A DNA stretch of 64,000 nt from Methylotuvimicrobium alcaliphilum 20Z. Lineage in GTDB: Bacteria > Pseudomonadota > Gammaproteobacteria > Methylococcales > Methylomonadaceae. Position numbers and translations under genes: made by a program. Where the stretch lies: NCBI RefSeq assembly GCF_000968535.2, contig NC_016112.1:4030001-4094000 (forward strand), given 5' to 3'. Each line of letters begins with the position of its first letter. The first letter of the stretch is position 1. Shown piece after piece: positions 19,638 through 29,182 of the stretch. The notes under the pieces were generated by a model. That model was not told the DNA's origin, ran no database searches, and saw only the letters and a list, made by a program, of their open reading frames with translations.

Positions 19638-22340
19638 TTATTGCGGTCTGACATAGCCGTAGATATTTCGTTCGAAAAATTCATCCAACCGGTCGCCGAA
19701 TGCCGTTAAGCCTTTCAATTCCAGCTGAACAAATACGCCGGTTTGCGCTTCGCCGGTCGGCTCTTGCCCGGCAAACACATTAATACTATTAATATAACGC
19801 CGCCCGATGATTCTAAAACGCCAACAACAACTTTCTTTTTCAAAGCCTGCGAAACTTTCCACCGTTCTATCAAACAACATTGAATACTGCCATCGCCCAA
19901 CCGCATACCAATTATCATAGATCGGCCAGCGAAAAGAGACATCCGTCACTTCCGTTAAATCCTGGCGAAAACGATACCCTAAATTAACCAACTGCTCGGG
20001 CTTATTCGTATACCGCAACGCCACTTCGCCTCGGGTTAGGTCGTTTTGTGCATGATCCCACTGCCCGGCTGTCCTTAAGGACAAATGCTCGGTCAATTGC
20101 GCACTGAATTCGGCAATTAAATTAGCGAAACTATTGGTCGAAGATTGTTGATTTACTAAACGCGGATTACCGAAAATATCAGTACTTCCTCTTGGATCAT
20201 CAAGTTGCACCAAACGGTCTCGGAAATAAAAAATTTCGCCGATGCTAAGCCTCATGTTTTCGCGACCTGTTCGCGGATCGATGATTCGATTGGTCAAAGC
20301 CATCGTCACTTGATTGGCATCCTGAACCCTATCGGAGCCGCTGAAACGATTTTCCCGGAATAAACTGTAGAAGTTATAATCGTACTCGCCTGTATCGAAC
20401 AACGGAATATCGCTCTGATCTTTATACGGAATATAGAGATAAAATAGACGAGGCTCAATCGTGTGAACATAAGACGATGCACCTGCTCCGAACTCCCGCT
20501 CCAGCGTAAACCCGGTATCGGCCGAAAATATCGGCAAGGTACGAGTAATGCTATCAGGCCTGGGCCTGCCTACCTCCTGATTTTCCAGCATATATTGAGT
20601 GTGTTTAAGCGACAATTTTGGCGTTAAATAAACACCCGCCGCTTCTAGCGGAACAGCGACAGCAGGCTCGATGTCGAAGCGTTGACCGCTAACGCGCTGG
20701 TCTTGTTGAAAATAGACATATTCCGACCCCATGGATACATCAACTGGCATAAAGTCGAACGAATGATTTAAATCCAACCTCGCTTGGGGCAACCGACGAT
20801 AGGGCTGAAACTCTTTAGGAATGGTTCTATCCGTCGTCTGATAATTTTCAAGCTGCGAAAAGAACGATACGCCCGGCATGCTATAACGAATGTCGGCATG
20901 GCTTCTTAAAAAACGAGTATCGTTAATCGTAATACTATTGCCCATATCGTCGAAATAATCGTCATCGGAGACATAACTTGCATCGATCGTTGAAATTAAA
21001 TTCGGCAAAAATGTCGTGGTATTTTGAATACCGGCGAGATAGCGCGTTTTATTACGTATTTGATCATCCGGCAACACTTCAAATTGCAAGCGGCTGTTGG
21101 TCATTTCGGACAAATGTCTAAAGTCGCCGCCCCACTGCATTCCTCTACTTGTCATGTACCTAGGACGAAAGGTCAAGTCGTAATTAGGAGCGATATTCCA
21201 ATAATAAGGCAAGGCGACATCGTAGCCGTTTCTATTATTGACGGATAAATTCGGCGCTAAAAACCCGGATTTGCGGCGATCATCGAGCGGAAAACTGATA
21301 TAAGGCGTATAGATCACCGGCACGCCTTTAAACTCGAGCCAAGCATGCTTAGCCGAACCTTCGCCGCTTTCCTTGTTCAACTTTAAGTCCGATGCATGCA
21401 AAACCCAATCGGTATTGCCGGGCTTACAGCTTGTGAAGGCGACTTCATTGTAACGTGACAAAACCTTGCTATCTCGGTAGACGGTTCGCGCACTGCCTCT
21501 CAGCGGCGTCGTCGGCGAAATGAACAGAGTATTACGCAACCGGGCTTCATCGGTTGCCAGTTTCAACATCATCGTATCGCTGTATAAAGACAGTGCGTCT
21601 TCGCTGTAATAAACGTGCCCTTGCGCATCGAGAGTTTGCGATACGGTATCGTAATGCATGGTGTCCGCAGCCATACGTTGATCGGCCCGAACAATATCGA
21701 CATTACCGAAAAAACCGGTAATTTCGTTATCGAAAATTTCCGAATAATCGGCCCGAACATCTATAGGCGTCTCGTCCCGTAGATCTTTGGTCGATAAAAA
21801 TCCGGGCGGAGCGCCTAATGATGTCGTGCAGTTTTCCCAAGGATCGTAAGGCAATTGCGAATGCATAATATCGAAATTCAGCTCCTGCTCATGATCGAAA
21901 GCCGGCGACAATAAACTGAAACTACGCCGCTCATCCGGCATCACACGAGGCTTGCCTTTCGGATCGGTACCGGTCAGACTACAATTCCAAGTTTCATCTC
22001 CTTCTCCGGCAGCACAATCCCATCCTGCGGCTCTTGCGATTTTGCGCGGCGGCTCTAACTGAATTATCTCCTGCGGCGCTTGATTTTGCTCATTCGCTCC
22101 CTGGGGATTTTTCGCAACCTTGCCGGGACTAGGAGCGTTTTTTTGCGTAACAACAGAACTCCCCGCCGCATCAGCGCTCTCCGAAACCGTAATAGGCTTT
22201 GGGCTTTTGGCAATCGGCACATCGGCTCCGCAAACCCATTCTCCGCTGCCGTTTTGCTCACAATCCCACGCTGGCTCATTCGCCTGAGAACAAGTCGAGC
22301 TAACCAATAAAAAAAACAATAAAATGATGCGGCAGTGCAT
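19638..22340 (-). CDS. lptD: LPS-assembly outer membrane protein LptD
   Basis: LptD is the outer-membrane beta-barrel that inserts LPS in the outer leaflet. A signal peptide (MHCRIILLFFLLVSSTCSQA) precedes a Pro/Gln-rich linker, then the OstA-type domain (DVRADYSEIFDNEITGFFGN) and a long barrel with alternating strands ending in the aromatic-rich NIYGYVRPQ. The Cys-Cys pair in ESCCWRF near the C-terminus corresponds to the adjacent cysteines that form inter-domain disulfides in E. coli LptD, and several N-terminal cysteines could be their partners. At 900 residues it is slightly longer than the E. coli protein because of the linker. Divergent from amgK. Confidence 0.95.
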   Translation of the reverse strand: MHCRIILLFFLLVSSTCSQANEPAWDCEQNGSGEWVCGADVPIAKSPKPITVSESADAAGSSVVTQKNAPSPGKVAKNPQGANEQNQAPQEIIQLEPPRKIARAAGWDCAAGEGDETWNCSLTGTDPKGKPRVMPDERRSFSLLSPAFDHEQELNFDIMHSQLPYDPWENCTTSLGAPPGFLSTKDLRDETPIDVRADYSEIFDNEITGFFGNVDIVRADQRMAADTMHYDTVSQTLDAQGHVYYSEDALSLYSDTMMLKLATDEARLRNTLFISPTTPLRGSARTVYRDSKVLSRYNEVAFTSCKPGNTDWVLHASDLKLNKESGEGSAKHAWLEFKGVPVIYTPYISFPLDDRRKSGFLAPNLSVNNRNGYDVALPYYWNIAPNYDLTFRPRYMTSRGMQWGGDFRHLSEMTNSRLQFEVLPDDQIRNKTRYLAGIQNTTTFLPNLISTIDASYVSDDDYFDDMGNSITINDTRFLRSHADIRYSMPGVSFFSQLENYQTTDRTIPKEFQPYRRLPQARLDLNHSFDFMPVDVSMGSEYVYFQQDQRVSGQRFDIEPAVAVPLEAAGVYLTPKLSLKHTQYMLENQEVGRPRPDSITRTLPIFSADTGFTLEREFGAGASSYVHTIEPRLFYLYIPYKDQSDIPLFDTGEYDYNFYSLFRENRFSGSDRVQDANQVTMALTNRIIDPRTGRENMRLSIGEIFYFRDRLVQLDDPRGSTDIFGNPRLVNQQSSTNSFANLIAEFSAQLTEHLSLRTAGQWDHAQNDLTRGEVALRYTNKPEQLVNLGYRFRQDLTEVTDVSFRWPIYDNWYAVGRWQYSMLFDRTVESFAGFEKESCCWRFRIIGRRYINSINVFAGQEPTGEAQTGVFVQLELKGLTAFGDRLDEFFERNIYGYVRPQ

Positions 22341-22453
22341 AGGTAAGTATGGGAGTTAGTATGGCTTGATTAGGCTTAAATAGAATAAAATGCCGAATAG
22401 ACATTCTACCTCAATTTACTCCAGCAATATAACTTAAAGAATCCCATCTCATT

Positions 22454-23449
22454 ATGACCAACGAAGACCCTCGAGCCGCTTTAATGCTCGATTGGCTATC
22501 GAACGACCTGTCGCTAGCCATTGACCGATTTGAACCAGCATCGAGTGATGCCAGTTTTCGTCGCTATTTCAGAATATACTCACAAGGGACGACTTACATT
22601 GTCATGGACGCGCCACCCGACAAAGAAAATATCGAGGCGTTTATCAAGGTCGCCAAGCTTTTGTCTGTTCCCGGGATCCATGTGCCGACAATTTTTCAAT
22701 CGAACCTCACACACGGCTTTTTATTACTCGAAGACTTCGGTAAAACCAGCTACTTGGACTGCCTTAAATCATCGAACGCGGACCGTTTGTATCAAGCCGC
22801 TCTCGACAGCTTGTTTCAACAACAAACGCTCATTGCGCTCGACAACCTCGAAATACCTCATTACGATCGACCGCTGCTTATTCGGGAACTAGGTATTTTC
22901 GAGGAATGGTTTGCTTCGCATTTCCTGAACACCCCCACCCCCGAAACGCTCAGAATCGAAGTCAATGAATTACTAATTAATTCAGCCTTAGAACAACCTT
23001 TAACCTTCGTGCACCGAGACTATCATTCGCGCAATCTGATGAACCTAGGCAACGGCAAACCTGGAATAATCGATTTCCAGGATGCCGTAATAGGCCCTAT
23101 CACCTACGATTTGGTATCGCTGCTGAAAGATTGCTATGTCAGTTGGCCGAAAGCGCAAATCGATCATTGGAGAAACGGTTATTTTCAGCGCCTTCTTCAA
23201 CATGGAACGATCGACTGCAGTCAAGCGCAATTCAAACGTTGGTTCGACCTGATGGGTTTACAGCGCCACTTAAAAGCCATCGGTATTTTCACGAGATTAC
23301 ACTTACGAGACAGAAAGTCCGCTTATCTTAATGATATTCCTCGAACAATAAATTATGTTACCGAAACCAGCACCCACTATCCCGAACTATTCGAATTTGC
23401 AGACTTTCTAAACCGACAAATTCTGCCGGCTTTCCGGAGAATTGCATGA
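22454..23449 (+). CDS. amgK: N-acetylmuramate/N-acetylglucosamine kinase AmgK
   Basis: A kinase of the aminoglycoside-phosphotransferase fold (331 residues). SSDASFRRYFRI lies at the N-terminus, with the catalytic loop FVHRDYHSRNLM and the metal-binding IIDFQDAVIGPITYDL after it. Paired with murU in a four-base overlap, it identifies as AmgK, which phosphorylates recycled MurNAc/GlcNAc at the anomeric position and so bypasses de novo UDP-MurNAc synthesis. The pathway was described in Pseudomonas; the assignment here rests on family resemblance and the pairing. nagZ, another recycling gene, lies 3 kb away. Confidence 0.9.
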   Translation: MTNEDPRAALMLDWLSNDLSLAIDRFEPASSDASFRRYFRIYSQGTTYIVMDAPPDKENIEAFIKVAKLLSVPGIHVPTIFQSNLTHGFLLLEDFGKTSYLDCLKSSNADRLYQAALDSLFQQQTLIALDNLEIPHYDRPLLIRELGIFEEWFASHFLNTPTPETLRIEVNELLINSALEQPLTFVHRDYHSRNLMNLGNGKPGIIDFQDAVIGPITYDLVSLLKDCYVSWPKAQIDHWRNGYFQRLLQHGTIDCSQAQFKRWFDLMGLQRHLKAIGIFTRLHLRDRKSAYLNDIPRTINYVTETSTHYPELFEFADFLNRQILPAFRRIA

Positions 23450-24126
23450 AAGCGATGATTATGGCTGCGGGCCGCGGCGAAAGAATGCGCCCTTTAACCG
23501 ACCGCCAGCCCAAGCCTCTATTGATGGTAGGCGCTAAACCGATTATTGTGCATTTGCTGGAGAATTTGCGTGATGCGGGTTTTAGCGATATTGTAATCAA
23601 TGTGGCGCATCTGGGAAGCCAAATCATCGACTACCTGGGCGATGGCCGCCGATTCGGCGTGAGCATCGTTTATTCGGACGAGGGCGAAACACCGCTGGAA
23701 ACAGCCGGAGGCATTATCCGCGCCTTACCTTTGCTCGGCAACAAACCTTTTCTAGTCGTAAACGGCGATATCGCAACGAATTTTCCATTTAAAACGCTTA
23801 AACAAGGCGAAATCGATCTTGCGCATTTGGTTTTAGTCAACAACCCCGAACATCACCCCTCAGGCGATTTCGGATTCGACGGCGATCTGTTAAGCGATCA
23901 TGCCGCCGAAAAATATACGTTCAGCGGTATTGGGCTTTATCATCCGGCTTTATTTGCCGAAAGCCAACAAGGCCCCCTCAAACTGGCGCCGATTTTACGC
24001 GAAGCCATGCGCCTAAACAGGGTGTCGGGTGAAAGATTTAACGGTTTCTGGATGGATATCGGAACGCCGCAAAGGCTAAAAGAATTAGACCACCTTTATC
24101 AACAGCGAGGAACACACCATGTCTGA
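23446..24126 (+). CDS. murU: N-acetylmuramate-1-phosphate uridylyltransferase MurU
   Basis: A sugar nucleotidyltransferase (226 residues). It starts [20 protein letters not shown] with the GXGXRXXPLT nucleotide-binding loop, followed by [19 protein letters not shown] and a metal-binding [10 protein letters not shown]. It would make UDP-MurNAc from MurNAc-1-P in the AmgK-MurU recycling route. The ATGA overlap with amgK and the eight-base overlap with the dodecin gene show a tight operon. Confidence 0.92.
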   Translation: MKAMIMAAGRGERMRPLTDRQPKPLLMVGAKPIIVHLLENLRDAGFSDIVINVAHLGSQIIDYLGDGRRFGVSIVYSDEGETPLETAGGIIRALPLLGNKPFLVVNGDIATNFPFKTLKQGEIDLAHLVLVNNPEHHPSGDFGFDGDLLSDHAAEKYTFSGIGLYHPALFAESQQGPLKLAPILREAMRLNRVSGERFNGFWMDIGTPQRLKELDHLYQQRGTHHV

Positions 24127-24328
24127 CCATATTTACAAAAAAATCGAATTGACCGGCTCATCATCGGTCAGCATCCAAGACGCGATCGAAAAGGCTGTCG
24201 CAAAAGCGGCGAAAACGTTGCACGATTTGCGTTGGCTAGAAGTCGTCGAAACCCGCGGGCATATCGACCAAGGCAAAGTGGCGCACTGGCAAGTCACGAT
24301 TAAAGTCGGTTTTACGCTGAAAGATTAG
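24119..24328 (+). CDS. Dodecin (flavin-binding small protein)
   Basis: A 69-residue protein reading [15 protein letters not shown]...[12 protein letters not shown]...[31 protein letters not shown]. The length, the Trp in LRWLEV and the pattern of one helix on a three-stranded sheet are diagnostic of dodecin, a dodecamer that stores and protects flavins. It overlaps murU by eight bases. The functional link to wall recycling is not obvious; the shared operon may be only positional. Confidence 0.93.
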   Translation: MSDHIYKKIELTGSSSVSIQDAIEKAVAKAAKTLHDLRWLEVVETRGHIDQGKVAHWQVTIKVGFTLKD

Positions 24329-24522
24329 TCCCATACCTTGACCAGTCAACCGGCAGCACAAACCTTCATATCCCGTTAAAAATAACTTCCGCATTTTACT
24401 CCCTTTCCCTCAGGGAGAGGGGGGTTAGCATAGGAAAACTATTATTGATCCTATCCTTACAATAAACCTAGAGAAAGCATTTCATCCTGAAGACCATGAA
24501 GAAAACGAATTCGCCGAGTTCA

Positions 24523-25569
24523 TCATTTTGAAAAAGCAATAAACTTTCGGTAAGGCGAATCGTTCTTCCAAGTAAACGACTCGGTATAGTAATGCAGTAA
24601 AGCTAAATAGCCTATCACACCTAAACTGACCACCTTACGAATTTCCACGCCGAATAAGAACTCGGTCAAAAACTCGACAGCGGCGTCTCCGTATTGATGC
24701 AGAAAGAGAGCCGCTCCAAAAGACAACAGCGGTAAAACCAAAAGCACCGGTATATTGCATGCTTGCGCCCAACGATAGATAAAGTTTCGGGCTTGCCGAC
24801 CATGACGATTGTAATCGTGGGTCACATAAAAAGAATAAGCCGTCGCATCATGAACCAATCGAGGCACCAAAATCGCCAGAAAATAGTATTGTTGAACGAA
24901 TAAATAGTAAGTACTTACTACAAGCATGGTATTAGCCCAAAGAAACAGCTTGCCGAGCCCTGTCGCTACATAGCGCTGACACCAAATAGTAGCCAATAAA
25001 AGAGCTAAAGTTAAGGTACCGGCGATATGACTAAGCCAATCAGCTTGCTCAGGTTCTAAGCTATTCTTGAGAAAAACACCGAGATAAATCAATAGACCTG
25101 CGGCAACACTCAATCCCAACAACAAACGATAAGACCATGTCGGAAGCTTACAAACACCTCGCGCAATACCGTGCTGCTGCTTAAGTACATGGTAGACCGT
25201 CCAAGCCGCAACCATAATATAAAATACGAGATAAGGAATAAATAGACCGCCGATACCGAAAAATACCGCAAGCACCAACGTCATCATCATGATTCGGTGC
25301 CGGTAATACCCGAAGTATTCGCGATTAGTAGTGAGAATCAACGCGCTGGCAATAATATGCGGCGTTCCGAACAACAACTGGAATAACAGGAAATGCTCCG
25401 GACGGCTCGGCAACATCTCTCGCAAACTACCTTGCCAAAGTAGAATATCGAACCATTCCACTATTAAGCAAATAGGGATAATTGCATACAAGCCTAATAT
25501 AAACCGAAAAGAAACCTTAAGCCGATCATCGCTTACCCGTTCTTGGCTTGAAAATAACTGCGCCGACAT
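24523..25569 (-). CDS. Polytopic membrane protein with conserved-looking histidines, function unknown
   Basis: A 348-residue protein with roughly nine or ten hydrophobic helices. I do not recognise the family. Histidine-containing motifs sit at helix edges: LLFGTPHIIAS, VYHVLKQQHGIA, PRLVHDATAYSFYVTHDYNRH and LLHYYTESFTWK. The spacing recalls integral-membrane metal enzymes (desaturase/hydroxylase or Brp/Blh-like oxygenases), but no canonical signature is seen, so this is only a hint. It stands alone between the dodecin gene (convergent) and the HIT gene (divergent). Confidence 0.75.
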   Translation of the reverse strand: MSAQLFSSQERVSDDRLKVSFRFILGLYAIIPICLIVEWFDILLWQGSLREMLPSRPEHFLLFQLLFGTPHIIASALILTTNREYFGYYRHRIMMMTLVLAVFFGIGGLFIPYLVFYIMVAAWTVYHVLKQQHGIARGVCKLPTWSYRLLLGLSVAAGLLIYLGVFLKNSLEPEQADWLSHIAGTLTLALLLATIWCQRYVATGLGKLFLWANTMLVVSTYYLFVQQYYFLAILVPRLVHDATAYSFYVTHDYNRHGRQARNFIYRWAQACNIPVLLVLPLLSFGAALFLHQYGDAAVEFLTEFLFGVEIRKVVSLGVIGYLALLHYYTESFTWKNDSPYRKFIAFSK

Positions 25570-25651
25570 AATCTTATCCTTTTCTTATAGTTATAGTTAG
25601 AATAGGCGGCCAACATACATCGTTTTATACTTTTATTTCAAGTCTAAACTT

Positions 25652-26071
25652 ATGGCCTTTCAGTTACATCCACAACTACAAAAAGATTGCATCCGGCTCG
25701 GACGCTTGGAATTATGCCAACTGCTGCTAATGAACGACAGTCAATACCCTTGGTTCATTTTAGTACCCGAAATTGGCGATATCCGTGAAATTTATCAATT
25801 GACGCCCACTGATCGCTCATTATTACAAGAGGAGTCGTGCCAACTAGCAGAAAGACTAGCCGGGCTTTTCAAAGCCGACAAAATGAATGTGGCAGCAATC
25901 GGCAATCTGGTGCCGCAACTGCATATCCATCACATTGTACGCTATCGCTTGGATAAAGCATGGCCGGCCCCGGTCTGGGGGAAATTCGACGCCGTTCCTT
26001 ACACGGAACACCAACTTGAAGAGCTGTTACCAAAGATTAAAACGGCATTCGACGATATTTTAACAAGGTAG
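25652..26071 (+). CDS. HIT family protein
   Basis: A 139-residue histidine-triad nucleotide-binding/hydrolase family protein. Its catalytic segment is VPQLHIHHIVRY near residue 90, a variant of the HxHxHxx triad of the kind found in small proteobacterial HIT proteins. The N-terminus (LGRLELCQLLLMNDSQYPWF) matches that subfamily. The substrate is unknown; HIT proteins act on nucleotide phosphoanhydrides or phosphoramidates. Its end lies eight bases from the end of the convergent FliL-like gene. Confidence 0.88.
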   Translation: MAFQLHPQLQKDCIRLGRLELCQLLLMNDSQYPWFILVPEIGDIREIYQLTPTDRSLLQEESCQLAERLAGLFKADKMNVAAIGNLVPQLHIHHIVRYRLDKAWPAPVWGKFDAVPYTEHQLEELLPKIKTAFDDILTR

Positions 26072-26078
26072 ATCAAAA

Positions 26079-26492
26079 CTAATTAACCAAAAACTCGGAA
26101 AAAAACACATCTCTAAAACCGTCGCTATTATCATATTTATCGAGCGCATTCCTAACGGCTTCGACACTTTCCCGGCGCAAGGCCTCCCTTTGCTCCTTGG
26201 TTCCCAGCTCATTGGCATTGCGACCGCTATACAACATAATCAATGCGTGTCTCAACGCGGGTAAATGTTTTTTTATTTTTTCCATATTATCCTTACCCTC
26301 TACCATCAATTGCACATTGACCAATAAATATTTTCGAGGTACGTCCAAATTCACGGTAAACTTAGGCGACATTTCCAAGTATTCTATGGCCGGCTGTGCA
26401 TCGTCGGCGGCATCCTGGGCCAAAACCCAACCGGAAAAAATCAACCCGCATAATAACAATAAAAAACGCACGCTTAACTCCCGATTAAACAA
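26079..26492 (-). CDS. FliL-domain protein without flagellar context
   Basis: A 137-residue exported protein. MFNRELSVRFLLLLCGLIFS ending at VLAQ is a signal peptide or anchor. The rest (KFTVNLDVPRKYLLVNVQLM, then LPALRHALIMLYSGRN and VFFSEFLVN) fits the FliL family of flagellar basal-body proteins. No flagellar gene is nearby. Orphan FliL-like proteins occur in other gammaproteobacteria, and their role is not established. Convergent with the HIT gene and divergent from nagZ. Confidence 0.78.
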   Translation of the reverse strand: MFNRELSVRFLLLLCGLIFSGWVLAQDAADDAQPAIEYLEMSPKFTVNLDVPRKYLLVNVQLMVEGKDNMEKIKKHLPALRHALIMLYSGRNANELGTKEQREALRRESVEAVRNALDKYDNSDGFRDVFFSEFLVN

Positions 26493-26550
26493 TAATCGCT
26501 TAAGTATAAGCCAGTTTCACTTTTTTAATTAACAATGTTAACTCGGAAAC

Positions 26551-27570
26551 ATGACCACTAATTCCGCAATCGGCCCCATCATGATCGATGTTGAAGGCTT
26601 GACTTTAACCACTCATGAACAAGAAAAGATCCATCACCCCAACACCGGCGCGGTGATTCTTTTTTCCCGCAATTACGAATCACCCGAACAACTTATCGCT
26701 TTGATCGACAGCATTCGCAACGCCCGAAAAGGCCCTATACTCATCGCCGTCGACCAGGAAGGCGGGCGTGTACAACGATTCAAGCAAGGCTTTACGCGCT
26801 TACCGCCGGCCAATTGTTATCGTGAACGGCCCGAGCTCGCCGAAGCTGCAGGTTGGCTAATGGCGTCAGAGATGCTGTCCGTCGGCATTGATTTTAGCTT
26901 CGCTCCCGTACTTGATGTCGATTGCGGCATCAGCGAAGTCATCGGCGACCGATCATTCTCGACCGACCCTCAACTGACAGCTCAATTGGCAGCCAGCTTT
27001 CGCAAAGGCATGCGATCGGCCGGCATGTCTGCAACCGGCAAGCATTTCCCTGGGCACGGCGCGGTAGCTGCCGATTCGCATATAGCATTACCGGTAGACG
27101 AACGGGAATTAAGCGAAATCCGAACTAAGGACTTAGTCCCATTTAAATTATTGATCGAACAAGGCTTGGAAGCAGTCATGCCCGCGCATGTCGTCTACCC
27201 TGCTGTCGACGACATGCCGGCTGGATTCTCCCAAAAATGGCTGCAAAACATTTTACGGCGTGAACTTTATTTTAACGGCGCCATATTTAGCGACGACCTA
27301 AATATGGAAGGCGCAGCAATTGCCGGCGATTTTTCCGAACGTGCGAAACTAGCCCAACAAGCCGGTTGCGATATGCTGTTAGTTTGCAATAATCCCAAAG
27401 CGGCCGAACAAGTACTCGACAGCGTACCGATCAAAACCGATCCGCTAAGAACACAACGGCTTGATGCGATGCGCGGAATACCCAAAATGACCCGAGCAAT
27501 GCTCCAAGCATCTAACCAATGGCAACAAATATCACAACAAATCGCTCAAATTTCCAATGAATATGCTTGA
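26551..27570 (+). CDS. nagZ: Beta-N-acetylhexosaminidase NagZ
   Basis: A cytoplasmic GH3 enzyme that removes GlcNAc from anhydro-muropeptides during cell-wall recycling. IAVDQEGGRVQRFKQGF and ATGKHFPGHG with its catalytic His are typical of NagZ; the nucleophile Asp lies in GAIFSDDLNMEGAA. At 339 residues it is the normal single-domain gammaproteobacterial form. It overlaps hpt by 14 bases. Together with amgK/murU it makes this stretch rich in wall recycling. Confidence 0.95.
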   Translation: MTTNSAIGPIMIDVEGLTLTTHEQEKIHHPNTGAVILFSRNYESPEQLIALIDSIRNARKGPILIAVDQEGGRVQRFKQGFTRLPPANCYRERPELAEAAGWLMASEMLSVGIDFSFAPVLDVDCGISEVIGDRSFSTDPQLTAQLAASFRKGMRSAGMSATGKHFPGHGAVAADSHIALPVDERELSEIRTKDLVPFKLLIEQGLEAVMPAHVVYPAVDDMPAGFSQKWLQNILRRELYFNGAIFSDDLNMEGAAIAGDFSERAKLAQQAGCDMLLVCNNPKAAEQVLDSVPIKTDPLRTQRLDAMRGIPKMTRAMLQASNQWQQISQQIAQISNEYA

Positions 27571-28114
27571 AGAAATCGACCACGTCCAATCAACCGCCGA
27601 CCTACTACACAACAAACAGGAAGTCGACGCGGCAATCGACAACATGGCTCATAAAATCAACCTGCTTCTGGCGGATAGAGATCCTATTTTTCTATGCGTC
27701 ATGAACGGCGGCTTGGTCATCGGCGGCGAACTGTTGACTCGTTTAACTATTCCCTTGACCGTCGATGCGATCAATGCCAGTCGCTATCAAAACCAAACAT
27801 CCGGCAGCACCATCGAATGGGTCTTAAAACCGAGAACGCCGCTGCAAGGCAGAACGGTTCTAATCGTCGACGACATTTTAGACGAAGGCATCACGCTGGA
27901 GGCGATCTACCGATATTGTTTATCGGAAGGCGCGACTTCTGTCTACAGTGCGGTATTGGTCGATAAGATTTTAGACCGCGAAAAACCGGTTCAAGCCGAT
28001 TTTATCGGCCTATCGGTGGAAGATCGCTACTTGTTCGGCTATGGAATGGACTACAAAGGCTATCTTCGTAACATGCCGGGTATTTACGCTTGTCAGGATA
28101 ACTTAATCGACTAG
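27557..28114 (+). CDS. hpt: Hypoxanthine-guanine phosphoribosyltransferase
   Basis: Salvages hypoxanthine/guanine to IMP/GMP using PRPP. The PRPP-binding loop VLIVDDILDEGITLEAI and the N-terminal FLCVMNGGLVIGGELLTRL are clear; the GMDYKGYLRNMPGIYA region completes the fold. 185 residues, normal for the family. It starts inside nagZ and ends five bases before the MTI/MTA phosphorylase gene, so the two salvage genes are coupled. A second ATG six bases in is an alternative start. Confidence 0.92.
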   Translation: MNMLEEIDHVQSTADLLHNKQEVDAAIDNMAHKINLLLADRDPIFLCVMNGGLVIGGELLTRLTIPLTVDAINASRYQNQTSGSTIEWVLKPRTPLQGRTVLIVDDILDEGITLEAIYRYCLSEGATSVYSAVLVDKILDREKPVQADFIGLSVEDRYLFGYGMDYKGYLRNMPGIYACQDNLID

Positions 28115-28118
28115 GACA

Positions 28119-28865
28119 ATGACCATGACACAATTAGCGATCATCGGCGGAACAGGATTGACTCGTCTTGAAGGCTTGAAAATCATCGACCGAAAACCTA
28201 TCGAAACGCCTTTTGGCATACCTTCGGCCGATTACATCATCGGCGAACTTGATGCAAAAACCGTCATCTTTCTAGCCAGACACGGCGACCCGCATATAAT
28301 ACCGCCTCATAAAATCAATTACCGCGCGAATATTTGGGGACTCAAAGAGCTTGGCGTCCGACAAATCATCGCCGTGGCGGCAGTCGGAGGTATTACGTCA
28401 AAAATGGCTCCCGCTCATATCGCGGTGCCCGATCAAATCATTGACTATAGCTATGGACGTAAGCACACTTTTTTCGAAGAAGATCTCGAGGAAGTCACGC
28501 ATATCGACTTCACTAGCCCTTATTCGGCAGAACTACGGGAAAAACTGATCTCTGCTGCAGCAAATGCACAGATTACAGTTACGCCAACTGGCACATACGG
28601 CTGCACACAAGGCCCACGACTTGAAACAGCCGCTGAAATCCAACGCATGGAACGTGACGGTTGCGACTTAGTCGGCATGACCGGCATGCCCGAAGCAGCC
28701 CTAGCCAAGGAACAGGGTATCGACTATGCCGCGCTTGGGGTCGTCGCAAATTGGGCGGCAGGAAAAACAGAAGGCGAAATCACCATGGCTGAAATCGAAC
28801 AAAATCTACACAAAGGAATGGCCGATACCGCCAAGCTATTAAAAGCGTTTATAGCCCGGTTATAA
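28119..28865 (+). CDS. S-methyl-5'-thioinosine (or thioadenosine) phosphorylase
   Basis: A purine nucleoside phosphorylase of the MTAP/PNP family 2 (248 residues). LAIIGGTGLTRLEGL forms the phosphate-binding start, ARHGDPHIIPPHKINYRANI is the family signature, and GLVGMTGMPEAALAKE-like residues (DLVGMTGMPEAALAKEQGI) contact the purine. The gammaproteobacterial members beside hpt, as in Pseudomonas, prefer methylthioinosine, giving hypoxanthine that Hpt then uses; the pairing with hpt supports that reading, but substrate choice is inference. Confidence 0.88.
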   Translation: MTMTQLAIIGGTGLTRLEGLKIIDRKPIETPFGIPSADYIIGELDAKTVIFLARHGDPHIIPPHKINYRANIWGLKELGVRQIIAVAAVGGITSKMAPAHIAVPDQIIDYSYGRKHTFFEEDLEEVTHIDFTSPYSAELREKLISAAANAQITVTPTGTYGCTQGPRLETAAEIQRMERDGCDLVGMTGMPEAALAKEQGIDYAALGVVANWAAGKTEGEITMAEIEQNLHKGMADTAKLLKAFIARL

Positions 28866-28901
28866 CGCCAACGGTATCTTAAATAGTGTCTCGCTGCCGG
28901 T

Positions 28902-28958
28902 ATCATAAACTTTCGCGCTTCAAATTTCGGCAGTGCTTAAGGAAGCGCGGGGATGTTA
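28902..28958. repeat. Half copy of family A element
   Basis: Only one terminus is present: ACTTTCGCGCTTCAAATTTC followed by GGCAGTGCTTAAGG, then unrelated sequence. The other end and the central module are missing, so this is a remnant (solo end). Confidence 0.65.
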
Positions 28959-28995
28959 GGCGGATTTTTCTCAAATAGGAGCAAACTCTTGAAAA

Positions 28996-29032
28996 GTTAC
29001 TCACAGAAGCTGTGGATAAGTCTGTGAGCAAC
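28996..29032. promoter_or_regulatory. Hairpin with a perfect DnaA-box sequence in its loop
   Basis: GTTACTCACAGA at 28996-29007 pairs with TCTGTGAGCAAC at 29021-29032 (11 of 12 pairs). The 13-base loop holds TGTGGATAA (29011-29019), the reverse complement of the DnaA box TTATCCACA. The following ~150 bp are strikingly AT-rich. The sequence is seen directly; a role as DnaA titration or regulatory site is inference. Confidence 0.5.
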
Positions 29033-29182
29033 TTGATGACTCGTTTCTTAAATCCGCATATTTGTTACAACTTTTTTAAATTGACTAATTTTTACACAAA
29101 AGTCTTTCGATTTAATATATCAATAACTTACATTAAATACTCAACACCGAACGAGTATTTTCCGCCTTACCATTCATTGACT

